9,297 bases of DNA from Alphaproteobacteria bacterium (GTDB taxonomy: Bacteria; Pseudomonadota; Alphaproteobacteria; Rhodobacterales; Rhodobacteraceae): the NCBI GenBank assembly GCA_003696705.1, contig RFGD01000137.1:1-9297 (forward strand). Reading direction: 5' to 3'. Every line of letters starts with the position of its first letter. The stretch's first letter is position 1. Below are positions 1 to 6,035 of this stretch, in pieces. The notes under the pieces are model-generated. The model was not told the origin of the DNA. It searched no databases and worked only from the letters and a program-made list of their open reading frames with translations. The position numbers and the translations under genes were made by a program.

Positions 1-741
1 GGCGAGCCCGTCGAGGTCATCCCCTCGCAGAAGATGTCGAAGTCGAAGAAGAACGTTGTCGACCCCGCCGACATCATTCGCGAGTTCGGGGCCGATACCG
101 CGCGCTGGTTCATCCTCTCGGACAGCCCGCCGGAACGGGACGTCGAATGGACGGCGGCCGGGGCCGAGGCGGCGCACCGCCACCTGGCGCGCGTGTGGCG
201 CATGGCAGACGAGGTGCGCGCGGCGCTGGCCGAAAGCGGTGGCATGGATGCCGCCGACGATCCGGCCGCGGCCGAGCTCGACCGCGCCGCCGCCCGCGCC
301 ATCGCCGACGTGACCGAGAACGTCGAGGGCTTTGCCTTCAACAAGGCGGTCGCCCGGCTCTACGAATTCACGAACACCGTGCACCGTTCCAAGGCCGGCC
401 CGGCGGCAAAGGCGCGTGCCTTGCGCACGATGGCCCAACTGATGGCGCCGATGACCCCGCACATCGCCGAGGAAATCTGGTCGATCCTGGGCGGCGAGGG
501 GCTTGTGGTCGCCACCCCCTGGCCCGAGGCCGACCCGGCCCTTCTGGTCGAGGACACCGTGACGCTGCCCATCCAGGTGAACGGCAAGCGCCGCGCCGAA
601 ATCTCGGTCCCGAAGGACTTGCCGAAGGACGAAATCGAGCGCCTCGCCATCGAGCACGAGGCCGTGCAACGCGCCCTTGGCGGCGCGACGCCGCGCAAGG
701 TCATCGTCGTGCCGGGACGGATCGTCAATGTGGTGGCCTGA
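1..741 (+). CDS. leuS: Leucyl-tRNA synthetase, C-terminal part (5' end outside window)
   Basis: Cytoplasmic class I aminoacyl-tRNA synthetase that charges tRNA-Leu with leucine. The reading frame is open from base 1, so the gene starts before the window; 246 residues are visible. The KMSKS signature of the class I catalytic core lies at bases 31-45 (residues 11-15 of the visible part), followed by the usual SKKN-VVDP continuation. Next comes the alpha-helical anticodon-binding domain (ADTARWFILSDSPPE near residues 30-44 and the helices after it). The last part is the small C-terminal domain with the LPIQVNGKRRAEISVP stretch and a basic end (PRKVIVVPGRIVNVVA) that contacts tRNA in LeuRS. What is missing upstream is the HIGH motif and the editing domain. 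The last 14 bases overlap the start of lptE, which points to co-transcription. No oddity is seen in the visible part. Confidence 0.97.
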   Translation, partial: GEPVEVIPSQKMSKSKKNVVDPADIIREFGADTARWFILSDSPPERDVEWTAAGAEAAHRHLARVWRMADEVRAALAESGGMDAADDPAAAELDRAAARAIADVTENVEGFAFNKAVARLYEFTNTVHRSKAGPAAKARALRTMAQLMAPMTPHIAEEIWSILGGEGLVVATPWPEADPALLVEDTVTLPIQVNGKRRAEISVPKDLPKDEIERLAIEHEAVQRALGGATPRKVIVVPGRIVNVVA

Positions 742-1231
742 CCGGCGCAGGGTTCTTGTCGGTGCCGTGGCGCTGGCAACGGTCCTTGCCGGCTGTGGCT
801 ACACCCCGGCCTACGGGCCGGACGGGACGTCGGCCATCGGGCGCGGCGCGGTCGCCGTCGAGCAGGCCAGCGACCGACGCACCTTCCTTCTCCGAGAGGC
901 GCTGATCCAGAGGCTGGGCGAACCGTCCTCGCCCGCCTATGCGCTCGGGCTCGAGGTCGAGGTGGTCGCCGAGGGTCTGGGCATCACCGCCAACAACGAG
1001 ATCACCCGCTACCAGCTTGTCGGCACGGCCCGTTACACGCTGCGCGATCTTGCGACGGGAAGCGTTGCGACCTCGGGGCAGGTGACGGGGTTCACCGGCT
1101 ACTCGACCAGCGCCTCGACGGTTGGCGGCGTCGTGGCGCGGCGGGATGCGGAAGAGCGGCTGATGACCATCCTTGCCGACCGCATTGCCGCCCGTCTTCT
1201 GGGCTTCGATCCGGGGATCTCGGGGGGATGA
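728..1231 (+). CDS. lptE: LPS-assembly lipoprotein LptE
   Basis: Outer-membrane lipoprotein that plugs the LptD barrel and helps deliver lipopolysaccharide to the cell surface. The 167-residue product begins with an arginine-rich n-region (WWPDRRR) and a hydrophobic core. It then has a lipobox LAGC with the lipidated cysteine at residue 23, followed by the GCGYTPAYGPDG start common in alphaproteobacterial LptE. The rest is a short mixed alpha/beta domain with repeated YxLxGTARYTLRD-like strands around residues 95-108, as expected of the family. The ATG at 728 is chosen because it sits just before the signal sequence; a longer in-frame ORF begins at 677 inside leuS but only adds arginine-rich residues. 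The start overlaps leuS by 14 bases, with a weak GGACGGA site at 715-721. The end overlaps the holA start as ATGA. Calling it LptE rests on position, size and the lipobox region rather than on long conserved motifs. Confidence 0.88.
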   Translation: MWWPDRRRVLVGAVALATVLAGCGYTPAYGPDGTSAIGRGAVAVEQASDRRTFLLREALIQRLGEPSSPAYALGLEVEVVAEGLGITANNEITRYQLVGTARYTLRDLATGSVATSGQVTGFTGYSTSASTVGGVVARRDAEERLMTILADRIAARLLGFDPGISGG

Positions 1232-2253
1232 AGCTTTCGGGCCGGGACGCACGGCGGCTTTTCGAAAAGCCGGACGCCGCGATGCCCGCGGTCCTGGTCT
1301 ACGGCGCCGATCCCATGCGGGTGGCGGCGGCCCGCAATCGCCTCGTCGAACGGCTTGTCGGCCCGCATGCCGATGCCGAAATGCGCCTGGCCCGGATCCC
1401 GGCGGCCGATCTGCGCCGCGATCCCGCCGCGCTTCAGGACGCGTTGCGGGCGCAGGGCTTCTTCCCGGGCGCCCGCGCCGTGGTCGTCGAGGATGCCACG
1501 GATGCCCTGACCCGGACCGTCGATGCGGCGCTTTCGGACTGGCGCCCCGGGGACGCGACGCTGATCGTCAGTGCGGGCGCCCTCCCTGCGCGTTCCTCGC
1601 TTCGCAAGCTCTTCGAGGCGCACCCCAAGGCCGCGGCCGCGCCGGTCTATGACGACCCGCCCGGCAGGGACGAGGTCGAGGCCATGCTCGCCGAGGTCGG
1701 CGCGCCGCCGCTCAACGCCGAGGCCATGCGCGACCTTCTGGCCCTCGCCGCCGCGGTTTCGCCCGGCGATCTTCGCCAGACCATCGAGAAACTTGCGCTC
1801 TACAAGCTCGGCGGCGGGTCGCCGGCCACGGCCGAGGATCTCGCCGCTGTCGTCCCCTCGACCACCGAAACCGGCATCGACGAACTTGTCCACGCCGTCG
1901 CCGAAGGCCGACAGGCAGAGGTTGCGCCGCTTCTGCGCAAGCTTTGGGCGCAGGGCATACAACCGGTCCAGGTCTGCATAGCCGCAGAGCGCCATTTCGC
2001 TGCGCTCCATCGCGCGGCCAGCGACCCGTCGGGCCCCGAGCGCGGCATTGCGGCGGTCCGGCCCCCGGTCTTCGGCCCGCGGCGCAACCGCATGGTCCGT
2101 CAGGCCGGCCGGTGGCGGCCGGAACGCCTGGAAACGGCGCTGAGGCTTCTGACCGAAACCGACCTGACGCTGCGCTCGGGACGCCCGCTGCCCATGACGG
2201 CAATGGTCGAGCGTGCGATGATCCGTCTCGCCATCATGGCGCGGGGGCGGTAG
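1228..2253 (+). CDS. holA: DNA polymerase III subunit delta
   Basis: Delta subunit of the clamp loader, which opens the beta sliding clamp during chromosome replication. The 341-residue length is typical. Visible family marks are the N-terminal strand VLVYGADPMRV (about residues 22-32), where clamp-loader relatives have a P-loop but delta has a degenerate one, and the QGFFPGARAVVVEDA segment (76-90) at the clamp-interaction part of domain I. Also present are TLIVSAGALPARSSLRKLFE (111-130) and the domain II/III junction with SPGDLRQTIEKLALY (178-192), a well-kept delta signature. The C-terminal helical collar region ends in MIRLAIMARGR. The start ATG shares bases with the lptE stop (ATGA at 1228-1231) and has only a G-run before it, so translation probably depends on coupling to lptE. 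It is the last gene of the visible leuS-lptE-holA run; a 43-base gap follows. Confidence 0.95.
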   Translation: MKLSGRDARRLFEKPDAAMPAVLVYGADPMRVAAARNRLVERLVGPHADAEMRLARIPAADLRRDPAALQDALRAQGFFPGARAVVVEDATDALTRTVDAALSDWRPGDATLIVSAGALPARSSLRKLFEAHPKAAAAPVYDDPPGRDEVEAMLAEVGAPPLNAEAMRDLLALAAAVSPGDLRQTIEKLALYKLGGGSPATAEDLAAVVPSTTETGIDELVHAVAEGRQAEVAPLLRKLWAQGIQPVQVCIAAERHFAALHRAASDPSGPERGIAAVRPPVFGPRRNRMVRQAGRWRPERLETALRLLTETDLTLRSGRPLPMTAMVERAMIRLAIMARGR

Positions 2254-2283
2254 AACCAGAGGCCGATCCCCGGCGCCGAGGAC

Positions 2284-2289
2284 AGGAGG
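2284..2289 (+). promoter_or_regulatory. Shine-Dalgarno site of the GST gene
   Basis: A full AGGAGG lies 7 bases before the GTG at 2297. This fixes the GTG as the start and implies that the gene is translated independently of holA, unlike the overlapping genes upstream. Confidence 0.8.
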
Positions 2290-2296
2290 GGGCGAC

Positions 2297-2926
2297 GTGG
2301 CGCAGAGATCCGAGGAAGGCGACGGCGGGGCGCGGCCCCCGGATTACACGGTCATCGGACCCGTCAGGACGCGCACCTTCCGGGTTCTCTGGATGCTCGA
2401 GGAGCTGGGCGCACCCTACCGACATGCGCCGCACATGCCCCAGTCAGCGGAGGTCCGGGCCATCAATCCCTCGGGGAAGGTCCCGGTCCTGGTCGCGGAT
2501 GGCGTGCCGCTTACGGATTCGACGGCGATCATTCAGTTCCTTGCCGACCGACACGGACGTTTCACAGCGCCACCGGGCACCATCGAACGCGCCCGGCAGG
2601 ATGGCTTCACGCAGTTTCTTCTCGACGAGTTCGACGCGCTCTTGTGGACGGCCGCGCGCCACAGCTTCATCCTGCCAGAGCATCTGCGCCAATCCGCCAT
2701 CAAGGACACCCTGCGCTGGGAATTCCGCAACGCGCAGGCCGAACTCGTGCGCCGGATGGGACAGGGCCCCTACCTGATGGGCGCGGCGTTCAGCGTGCCC
2801 GACATCATCCTGACCCATTGCTGCAACTGGGCGACCGTCGCGCGCTTCCCGATCGAGGAAGACGCGATCCGCGACTATCTCGAGCGTACGCGTGCGCGCG
2901 ATGCCTACCGGCGGCTGATGGGCTGA
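2297..2926 (+). CDS. Glutathione S-transferase family protein
   Basis: Cytosolic GST-fold protein of 209 residues, a normal length. The N-terminal thioredoxin-like domain shows YTVIGPVRTRTFRVLWMLEELG (residues 17-38), the cis-proline motif NPSGKVPVL (57-65, Pro63) and the glutathione gamma-glutamyl binding turn DSTAI (74-78; usually ESxAI). The all-helical C-terminal domain holds the N-capping/hydrophobic staple region FSVPDIILTHC, in place of the usual F-x-x-AD motif. In relatives a serine or cysteine in the first loop activates glutathione; here threonine 25 appears to stand at that place, by my eye alignment, so activity is uncertain. The start is GTG with a strong AGGAGG. The substrate cannot be told from sequence; roles could be detoxification or disulfide reduction. 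The 3' end overlaps the convergent flavoprotein gene by 22 bases. It is 43 bases after holA and may be read through from that operon. Confidence 0.9.
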   Translation: MAQRSEEGDGGARPPDYTVIGPVRTRTFRVLWMLEELGAPYRHAPHMPQSAEVRAINPSGKVPVLVADGVPLTDSTAIIQFLADRHGRFTAPPGTIERARQDGFTQFLLDEFDALLWTAARHSFILPEHLRQSAIKDTLRWEFRNAQAELVRRMGQGPYLMGAAFSVPDIILTHCCNWATVARFPIEEDAIRDYLERTRARDAYRRLMG

Positions 2927-4110
2927 CGCGCCGCCCATGCCGCGGCCGCGCTTCCCGCCCAGCGCCCGCTGGCAAGACAGGCGGTAAGAAGATAGCCGCC
3001 CGTCGGCGCCTCCCAGTCCAGCATCTCGCCGGCGACGAAGACGCCCGGCCTTGCCAGAAGCATCAGGTTCCGGTCCACCGCGTCCCAGCGGACGCCCCCG
3101 GCGGTCGAAATCGCCTCGGCCAGCGGAAGGGGGCCGTCATGGCTGACGGTGACGGACTTCAGCGCGCCGGCAAGGGCCGCCGGGTCCGAGGGGAGCGGGC
3201 GGGCAAATTCGTTGACCAGCGCAAGCCGCGCGCCCGTCAGGCCCAGCCCTTTTCGCAGACGGTTCGAGAGGCTGTCACCGGGGCGGCATCGCGCGAGCCG
3301 CGATGCGAGCGTTGCCCGGTCGGTGTCGGGAAAGAAGTCGAGCGTCAGCCGCGCCCCATCGCGCACCGCGCGCGACACCGCATAGATCCCGCCGCCCTCG
3401 AGGCCCTTGCGGCTGACGACGAACTCGCCCCGCGAGGCCAGCGCCCCGGCCGTCAGGCGGACACCCTTCACCGGCGCGCCGAAATGGCGCGACATGGCCG
3501 GCGACCAGCGCACGCGAAGCCCGGCGTTGGCGGGGCGGAATGGCGAAAGCGGCACGCCTTCGCCGCTCAGGATCCCGGCCCATGCACCGTCCGAGCCCAG
3601 CCGCGGCCAGCTTGCCCCGCCAAGGGCCAGGACGGTGGCGCGCGGGTGAAGCAGGTGCCGGCCTTCGGGGGTGTGAAAGACAAGCGCGCCGGCCGCGTCC
3701 CACCCCGCCCAGTGCCACCGCGTCCTGACACGCACGCCGGCCGCGCCCAGCCGCGAGAGCCAGGCGCGCAGGAGCGGAGAGGCCTTCATGGACTGCGGAA
3801 ACACCTTCCCCGAAGACCCGACGAAGGTCTCCTGGCCAAGCGCCTCGGCCCAGGCGCGCACCTCGGCCGGCCCGAAGGCCCGAAGCATCGGTTCAAGGAC
3901 GCTTCGCGCCTCCGGGGGATAGGCCGCAAGAAACGCATCCCATGGCCGCGCGTTCGTCAGGTTCAACCCCGACTTCCCGGCCATCAGGAATTTCCGGCCA
4001 ACGCTCGGCTTTGCCTCGGCGATCAGGACGGGACGACCGGCCGCGCTCAGCGCCTCGGCCGCCATCAGACCCGCCGGGCCGCCCCCGACGACCACCGCCG
4101 GGCCGCTCAT
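2905..4110 (-). CDS. HI0933/YhiN-like FAD-binding flavoprotein (TIGR03862-type)
   Basis: Predicted soluble NAD(P)/FAD-dependent oxidoreductase of 401 residues. The N-terminus has a Rossmann FAD site, VVVGGGPAGLMAAEAL (residues 6-21), with an acidic strand end (AEAK, 31-34). Next comes the family's GRKFLMAGKSGLNLTN block (38-53). A central strand ATVLALGGASWPRLGSDG is followed by the C-terminal FAD-contact region VFVAGEMLDWEAPTGGYLLT (about 357-376). This pattern fits the HI0933/YhiN family, in particular the alphaproteobacterial branch known as TIGR03862; the physiological substrate of that family is not established to my knowledge. The ATG at 4110 is chosen because it stands right before the Rossmann strand; the frame is open upstream to 4167 but adds only arginine-rich residues, and a GTG five codons earlier is an alternative. 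It faces the HNH gene across a 92-base gap and overlaps GST tail to tail. Confidence 0.88.
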   Translation of the reverse strand: MSGPAVVVGGGPAGLMAAEALSAAGRPVLIAEAKPSVGRKFLMAGKSGLNLTNARPWDAFLAAYPPEARSVLEPMLRAFGPAEVRAWAEALGQETFVGSSGKVFPQSMKASPLLRAWLSRLGAAGVRVRTRWHWAGWDAAGALVFHTPEGRHLLHPRATVLALGGASWPRLGSDGAWAGILSGEGVPLSPFRPANAGLRVRWSPAMSRHFGAPVKGVRLTAGALASRGEFVVSRKGLEGGGIYAVSRAVRDGARLTLDFFPDTDRATLASRLARCRPGDSLSNRLRKGLGLTGARLALVNEFARPLPSDPAALAGALKSVTVSHDGPLPLAEAISTAGGVRWDAVDRNLMLLARPGVFVAGEMLDWEAPTGGYLLTACLASGRWAGSAAAAWAARQPISRR

Positions 4111-4202
4111 GATGCCCGCCCGCACTTGATGCGGCGACCGGCGCGGCGCAATCCTTGACCGGCGCACCGCAGATGACGAAGCGGGAAGAAGAGGGCCCTG
4201 GA
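4111..4202. promoter_or_regulatory. Short divergent intergenic region, flavoprotein / HNH
   Basis: This 92-base stretch between two divergent starts must hold the promoters of both genes unless transcription comes from farther away. A TTGATG at 4126-4131 is a possible -35 for the HNH gene, with a poor CAATCC at 4149-4154 after 17 bases. No convincing operator palindrome was seen. The assignment rests on position, not on clear motifs. Confidence 0.3.
4191..4194 (+). promoter_or_regulatory. Ribosome binding site deciding the HNH start
   Basis: GAGG (within GAAGAAGAGGG) sits 8 bases before the ATG at 4203. It favours this start over the in-frame ATG at 4173 and TTG at 4155, which have no comparable site. 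Confidence 0.6.
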
Positions 4203-4526
4203 ATGACGGATGACCCGGTGTGTCCCCTTTGCGGCCGACCGATCCCGAAGGAGGCGCCGCAAAGCGTCCACCACCTCGTGCCTCGCCTGAAGGGCGGGGC
4301 CAGGGGGCCGGTCGTCCGCCTGCATCAGATCTGCCATGACGCCATCCATGCCGCCTTTTCCGAAGCCGAACTGGCCCGGGAGGCCAACACGATCGAGGCG
4401 CTTCGTGCGCACCCGCGGCTTCAGCGCTTCCTGCAATGGATCGCGCGCCGCCCGCCCACCTTTCATTCGCGGACGCCGGGTCCGCGTCGGCGGCGGCCGC
4501 ATGGACGGTTCCCGTCCCGTCGTTGA
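4203..4526 (+). CDS. Small stand-alone HNH endonuclease-like protein
   Basis: A 107-residue protein with a minimal HNH (beta-beta-alpha metal) core. It opens with a zinc-knuckle pair CPLC (Cys7, Cys10). The HHLVPRLKGG segment follows (His23, His24), matching the first H of HNH nucleases. Then comes LHQICHDAIH (residues 40-49), where His41-x-x-Cys44 could complete a CCHC zinc site and His45/His49 lie at the last H of the motif. The Asn usually found in the middle of HNH is not evident. The C-terminal part is helical (SEAELAREANTIEALRAHP) and ends in a basic, proline/arginine-rich tail (PGPRRRRPHGRFPSRR) that may bind nucleic acid. No methylase, phage or restriction partner is nearby, so a role in restriction is not indicated. 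Nuclease activity is inferred from the fold only. It ends 5 bases before the stop of the convergent crotonase gene. Confidence 0.8.
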   Translation: MTDDPVCPLCGRPIPKEAPQSVHHLVPRLKGGARGPVVRLHQICHDAIHAAFSEAELAREANTIEALRAHPRLQRFLQWIARRPPTFHSRTPGPRRRRPHGRFPSRR

Positions 4527-4531
4527 GCGGT

Positions 4532-5146
4532 TCACGGGATCATTGCCTTGATCGCGGCGGCATGACCCTCGGGCGCGGCAAGGACATCCGCGACGATCTC
4601 GGCAACTGCGTCATCAAGCGCCTCGGGCGCCACGATGCGATCGACAAGCCCGAAGGCGAGCGCCTCGTCGGCGGCAAGGCGCGCACCCGACATGAGGATC
4701 AGCTTGGCCCGCGACGGCCCGATCAGCCGCGCAAGGCGGGCGGGGTCCGACGGCTGTGGCAAGAAGCCCAGACGCATGACGGGGTAGAAGAAGCGCGCAT
4801 GGGGCACGGCAACCCGCAGATCGCAGGCAAGCGCCATGCCGAAAGCGCCGCCGGCGAGCGTGCCGTTGAGGGCGGCGACCGTCAGACAGGGTGCCGACGC
4901 GATGGCCCCCGACAGGCGCTCCCACACGGGGTCGGTGGCAAGCCCCGCCCGGGCCTCGTCCAGATCGGCCCCGGCGCTGAACACCTTCTCACCCGCGCCC
5001 CGAATGACCAGCGCCCGCGCCTCCCCGCCCGCGGCCTCGGCAATCTCGGCCAGTTCGACCAGCATCGCCCGGGTCAACGCGTTGGCCTTCTCCGGCCGGT
5101 CGATGGTGACGCGCCAGAGCGCACCGTCGCGCGCAAGCTCGATCAT
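4532..5146 (-). CDS. Short crotonase-family (enoyl-CoA hydratase/isomerase-like) protein
   Basis: A 204-residue crotonase-fold protein, shorter than the usual roughly 260 residues. It has the N-terminal WRVTIDRPEKANALT (11-25), the first oxyanion-hole loop FSAGADLDEA (56-65) and the second loop ALNGTLAGGAFGMALACD (92-109, Gly100). After these come FFYPVMRLGFLP (119-130) and the GLVDRIV segment (166-172). Aligning by eye to rat mitochondrial hydratase, Glu144 corresponds to Gly103 and Glu164 to Val123, so both hydratase glutamates are absent. The last helical part that supports trimer packing is also missing: the protein ends at AAAIKAMIP. It therefore probably binds an acyl-CoA thioester but is unlikely to be a standard hydratase. 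It is coupled to the upstream SDR by an ATGA overlap at 5143-5146 and has no clear ribosome site of its own. Family call is firm; the reaction is unknown. Confidence 0.87.
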   Translation of the reverse strand: MIELARDGALWRVTIDRPEKANALTRAMLVELAEIAEAAGGEARALVIRGAGEKVFSAGADLDEARAGLATDPVWERLSGAIASAPCLTVAALNGTLAGGAFGMALACDLRVAVPHARFFYPVMRLGFLPQPSDPARLARLIGPSRAKLILMSGARLAADEALAFGLVDRIVAPEALDDAVAEIVADVLAAPEGHAAAIKAMIP

Positions 5147-5898
5147 GGCTCAAGGCCCACGCGTCGGCGGATTGCGGGGTCGCGCAGCTGCACTTCCATG
5201 CCGACGAACTCGTCCGCGTCGTCAGAGCACATCCACACCAGCGCGCGCGCCGGCCACTCGGGGGGAATGTGCTCGGACGGGTCCATCTGGCTGACCGGAT
5301 TGATCCCCGAACGGCGGCTGAGCACCTGCATCTCGGTCGCCACGGTGCCCGGCGACAGCCCCATTGCGCGGATACCCCGGCTCCGCCACTCGAGATCGGC
5401 CACGCGCGTCAACATCGCCGCCCCCGCCTTCGCGGCGCAATAGTGGCTCCACCCCTCGAGCGGCCGGTGCGCCGCGCCGGAAGACACCGTGATGATCGTG
5501 CCGCCACCGCGCGCGATCATCGCCGGGTAGGCGGCCCGCATGCCGTGGAAGACGCCCTTGAGGTTGACGTCGACCGCATGGCCCCAGGCGTCGGGGTCGG
5601 CGTCCTCGAGGCGCTGGATCGGTTCGATGACCCCCGCATTGTTGATCAGGACGTCAAGGCCGCCGAACGACGAGACGGCGGCATCCACCGCCGCCTCGAC
5701 CTCCCAGGCACGGGACACGTCGCAGGGCACGGCCAGCGCGCTTTCGCCGATCTCGCCGGCGATCTCGGCAATACGCTCGGCACTGCGCGCGAGAAGAACG
5801 ACCGAGGCCCCGGCTTTCGCGAAAAGGCGCGCCGCCGCCTCGCCGATGCCGCGGCTCGCACCCGTTATCATGACCACCTTGCCGCTCATGTCCTGCAT
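5143..5898 (-). CDS. SDR family oxidoreductase (classical short-chain dehydrogenase)
   Basis: NAD(P)-dependent short-chain dehydrogenase/reductase of 251 residues. It shows the classical cofactor motif TGASRGIG (12-19), Arg38 after the second strand (suggesting NADP preference), DV at 60-61 and the NNAG motif (86-89). The catalytic set is Asn112, Ser140, Tyr153 and Lys157 (YCAAK), and LSPGTVATEM (181-190) follows the active site. The carbonyl or alcohol substrate cannot be named. The C-terminus ends in an unusual charged stretch, FVGMEVQLRDPAIRRRVGL, instead of the common short 'GG-x-x-x-DGG' tail; similar ends occur in some proteobacterial SDRs, as I recall. The ATG at 5898 has an AGG 6 bases upstream; an ATG three codons later is a poorer choice. 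It is the first gene of a two-gene operon with the crotonase-like gene, so the two may act on the same acyl or hydroxyacyl compound. Confidence 0.92.
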   Translation of the reverse strand: MQDMSGKVVMITGASRGIGEAAARLFAKAGASVVLLARSAERIAEIAGEIGESALAVPCDVSRAWEVEAAVDAAVSSFGGLDVLINNAGVIEPIQRLEDADPDAWGHAVDVNLKGVFHGMRAAYPAMIARGGGTIITVSSGAAHRPLEGWSHYCAAKAGAAMLTRVADLEWRSRGIRAMGLSPGTVATEMQVLSRRSGINPVSQMDPSEHIPPEWPARALVWMCSDDADEFVGMEVQLRDPAIRRRVGLEP

Positions 5899-6035
5899 GG
5901 TGCACCTACCCTTTCCGTCCCTGACGACAGACTTCTAGCGCAGCCTGCGCGCCTTGGCCACGCCGACCGAGCTTGACTGCCGCCGGCAAGCACCTGAAGC
6001 TGTGCCCCTGGGGGTTCAATTTGCCGGAGGTTCCA
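5899..6035. promoter_or_regulatory. Divergent intergenic region, SDR / DUF2125-type gene
   Basis: This 137-base region is the largest gene-free stretch in the window and must serve both the minus-strand SDR operon and the plus-strand secreted protein gene. A TTGACT at 5973-5978 is a good -35-like hexamer for the plus strand, but the sequence 17 bases on (GAAGCT, 5996-6001) is a weak -10. No clear operator repeat or terminator was found. Confidence 0.35.
6026..6030 (+). promoter_or_regulatory. Ribosome binding site of the DUF2125-type gene
   Basis: GGAGG lies 5 bases before the GTG at 6036. Together with the signal peptide that begins at this codon, it rejects the longer in-frame TTG start at 5973. 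Confidence 0.75.

Noticed and set aside
1099..2010. Minus-strand open frame of 303 codons opposite lptE and holA
   Set aside because: No motif and overlaps two well-supported genes with overlapping starts and stops.
2644..4158. Long plus-strand open frame of 504 codons opposite the flavoprotein gene
   Set aside because: Its translation is Arg/Pro/Gly-rich with no family motif, and it lies opposite a well-supported flavoprotein with FAD motifs. Long antisense frames are expected in high-GC DNA.
4440..4535. Possible frameshift removing the C-terminus of the crotonase-like protein
   Set aside because: Frames just after the stop encode only Arg/Pro-rich sequence with no crotonase-like helix, so a simple recent frameshift is not supported.
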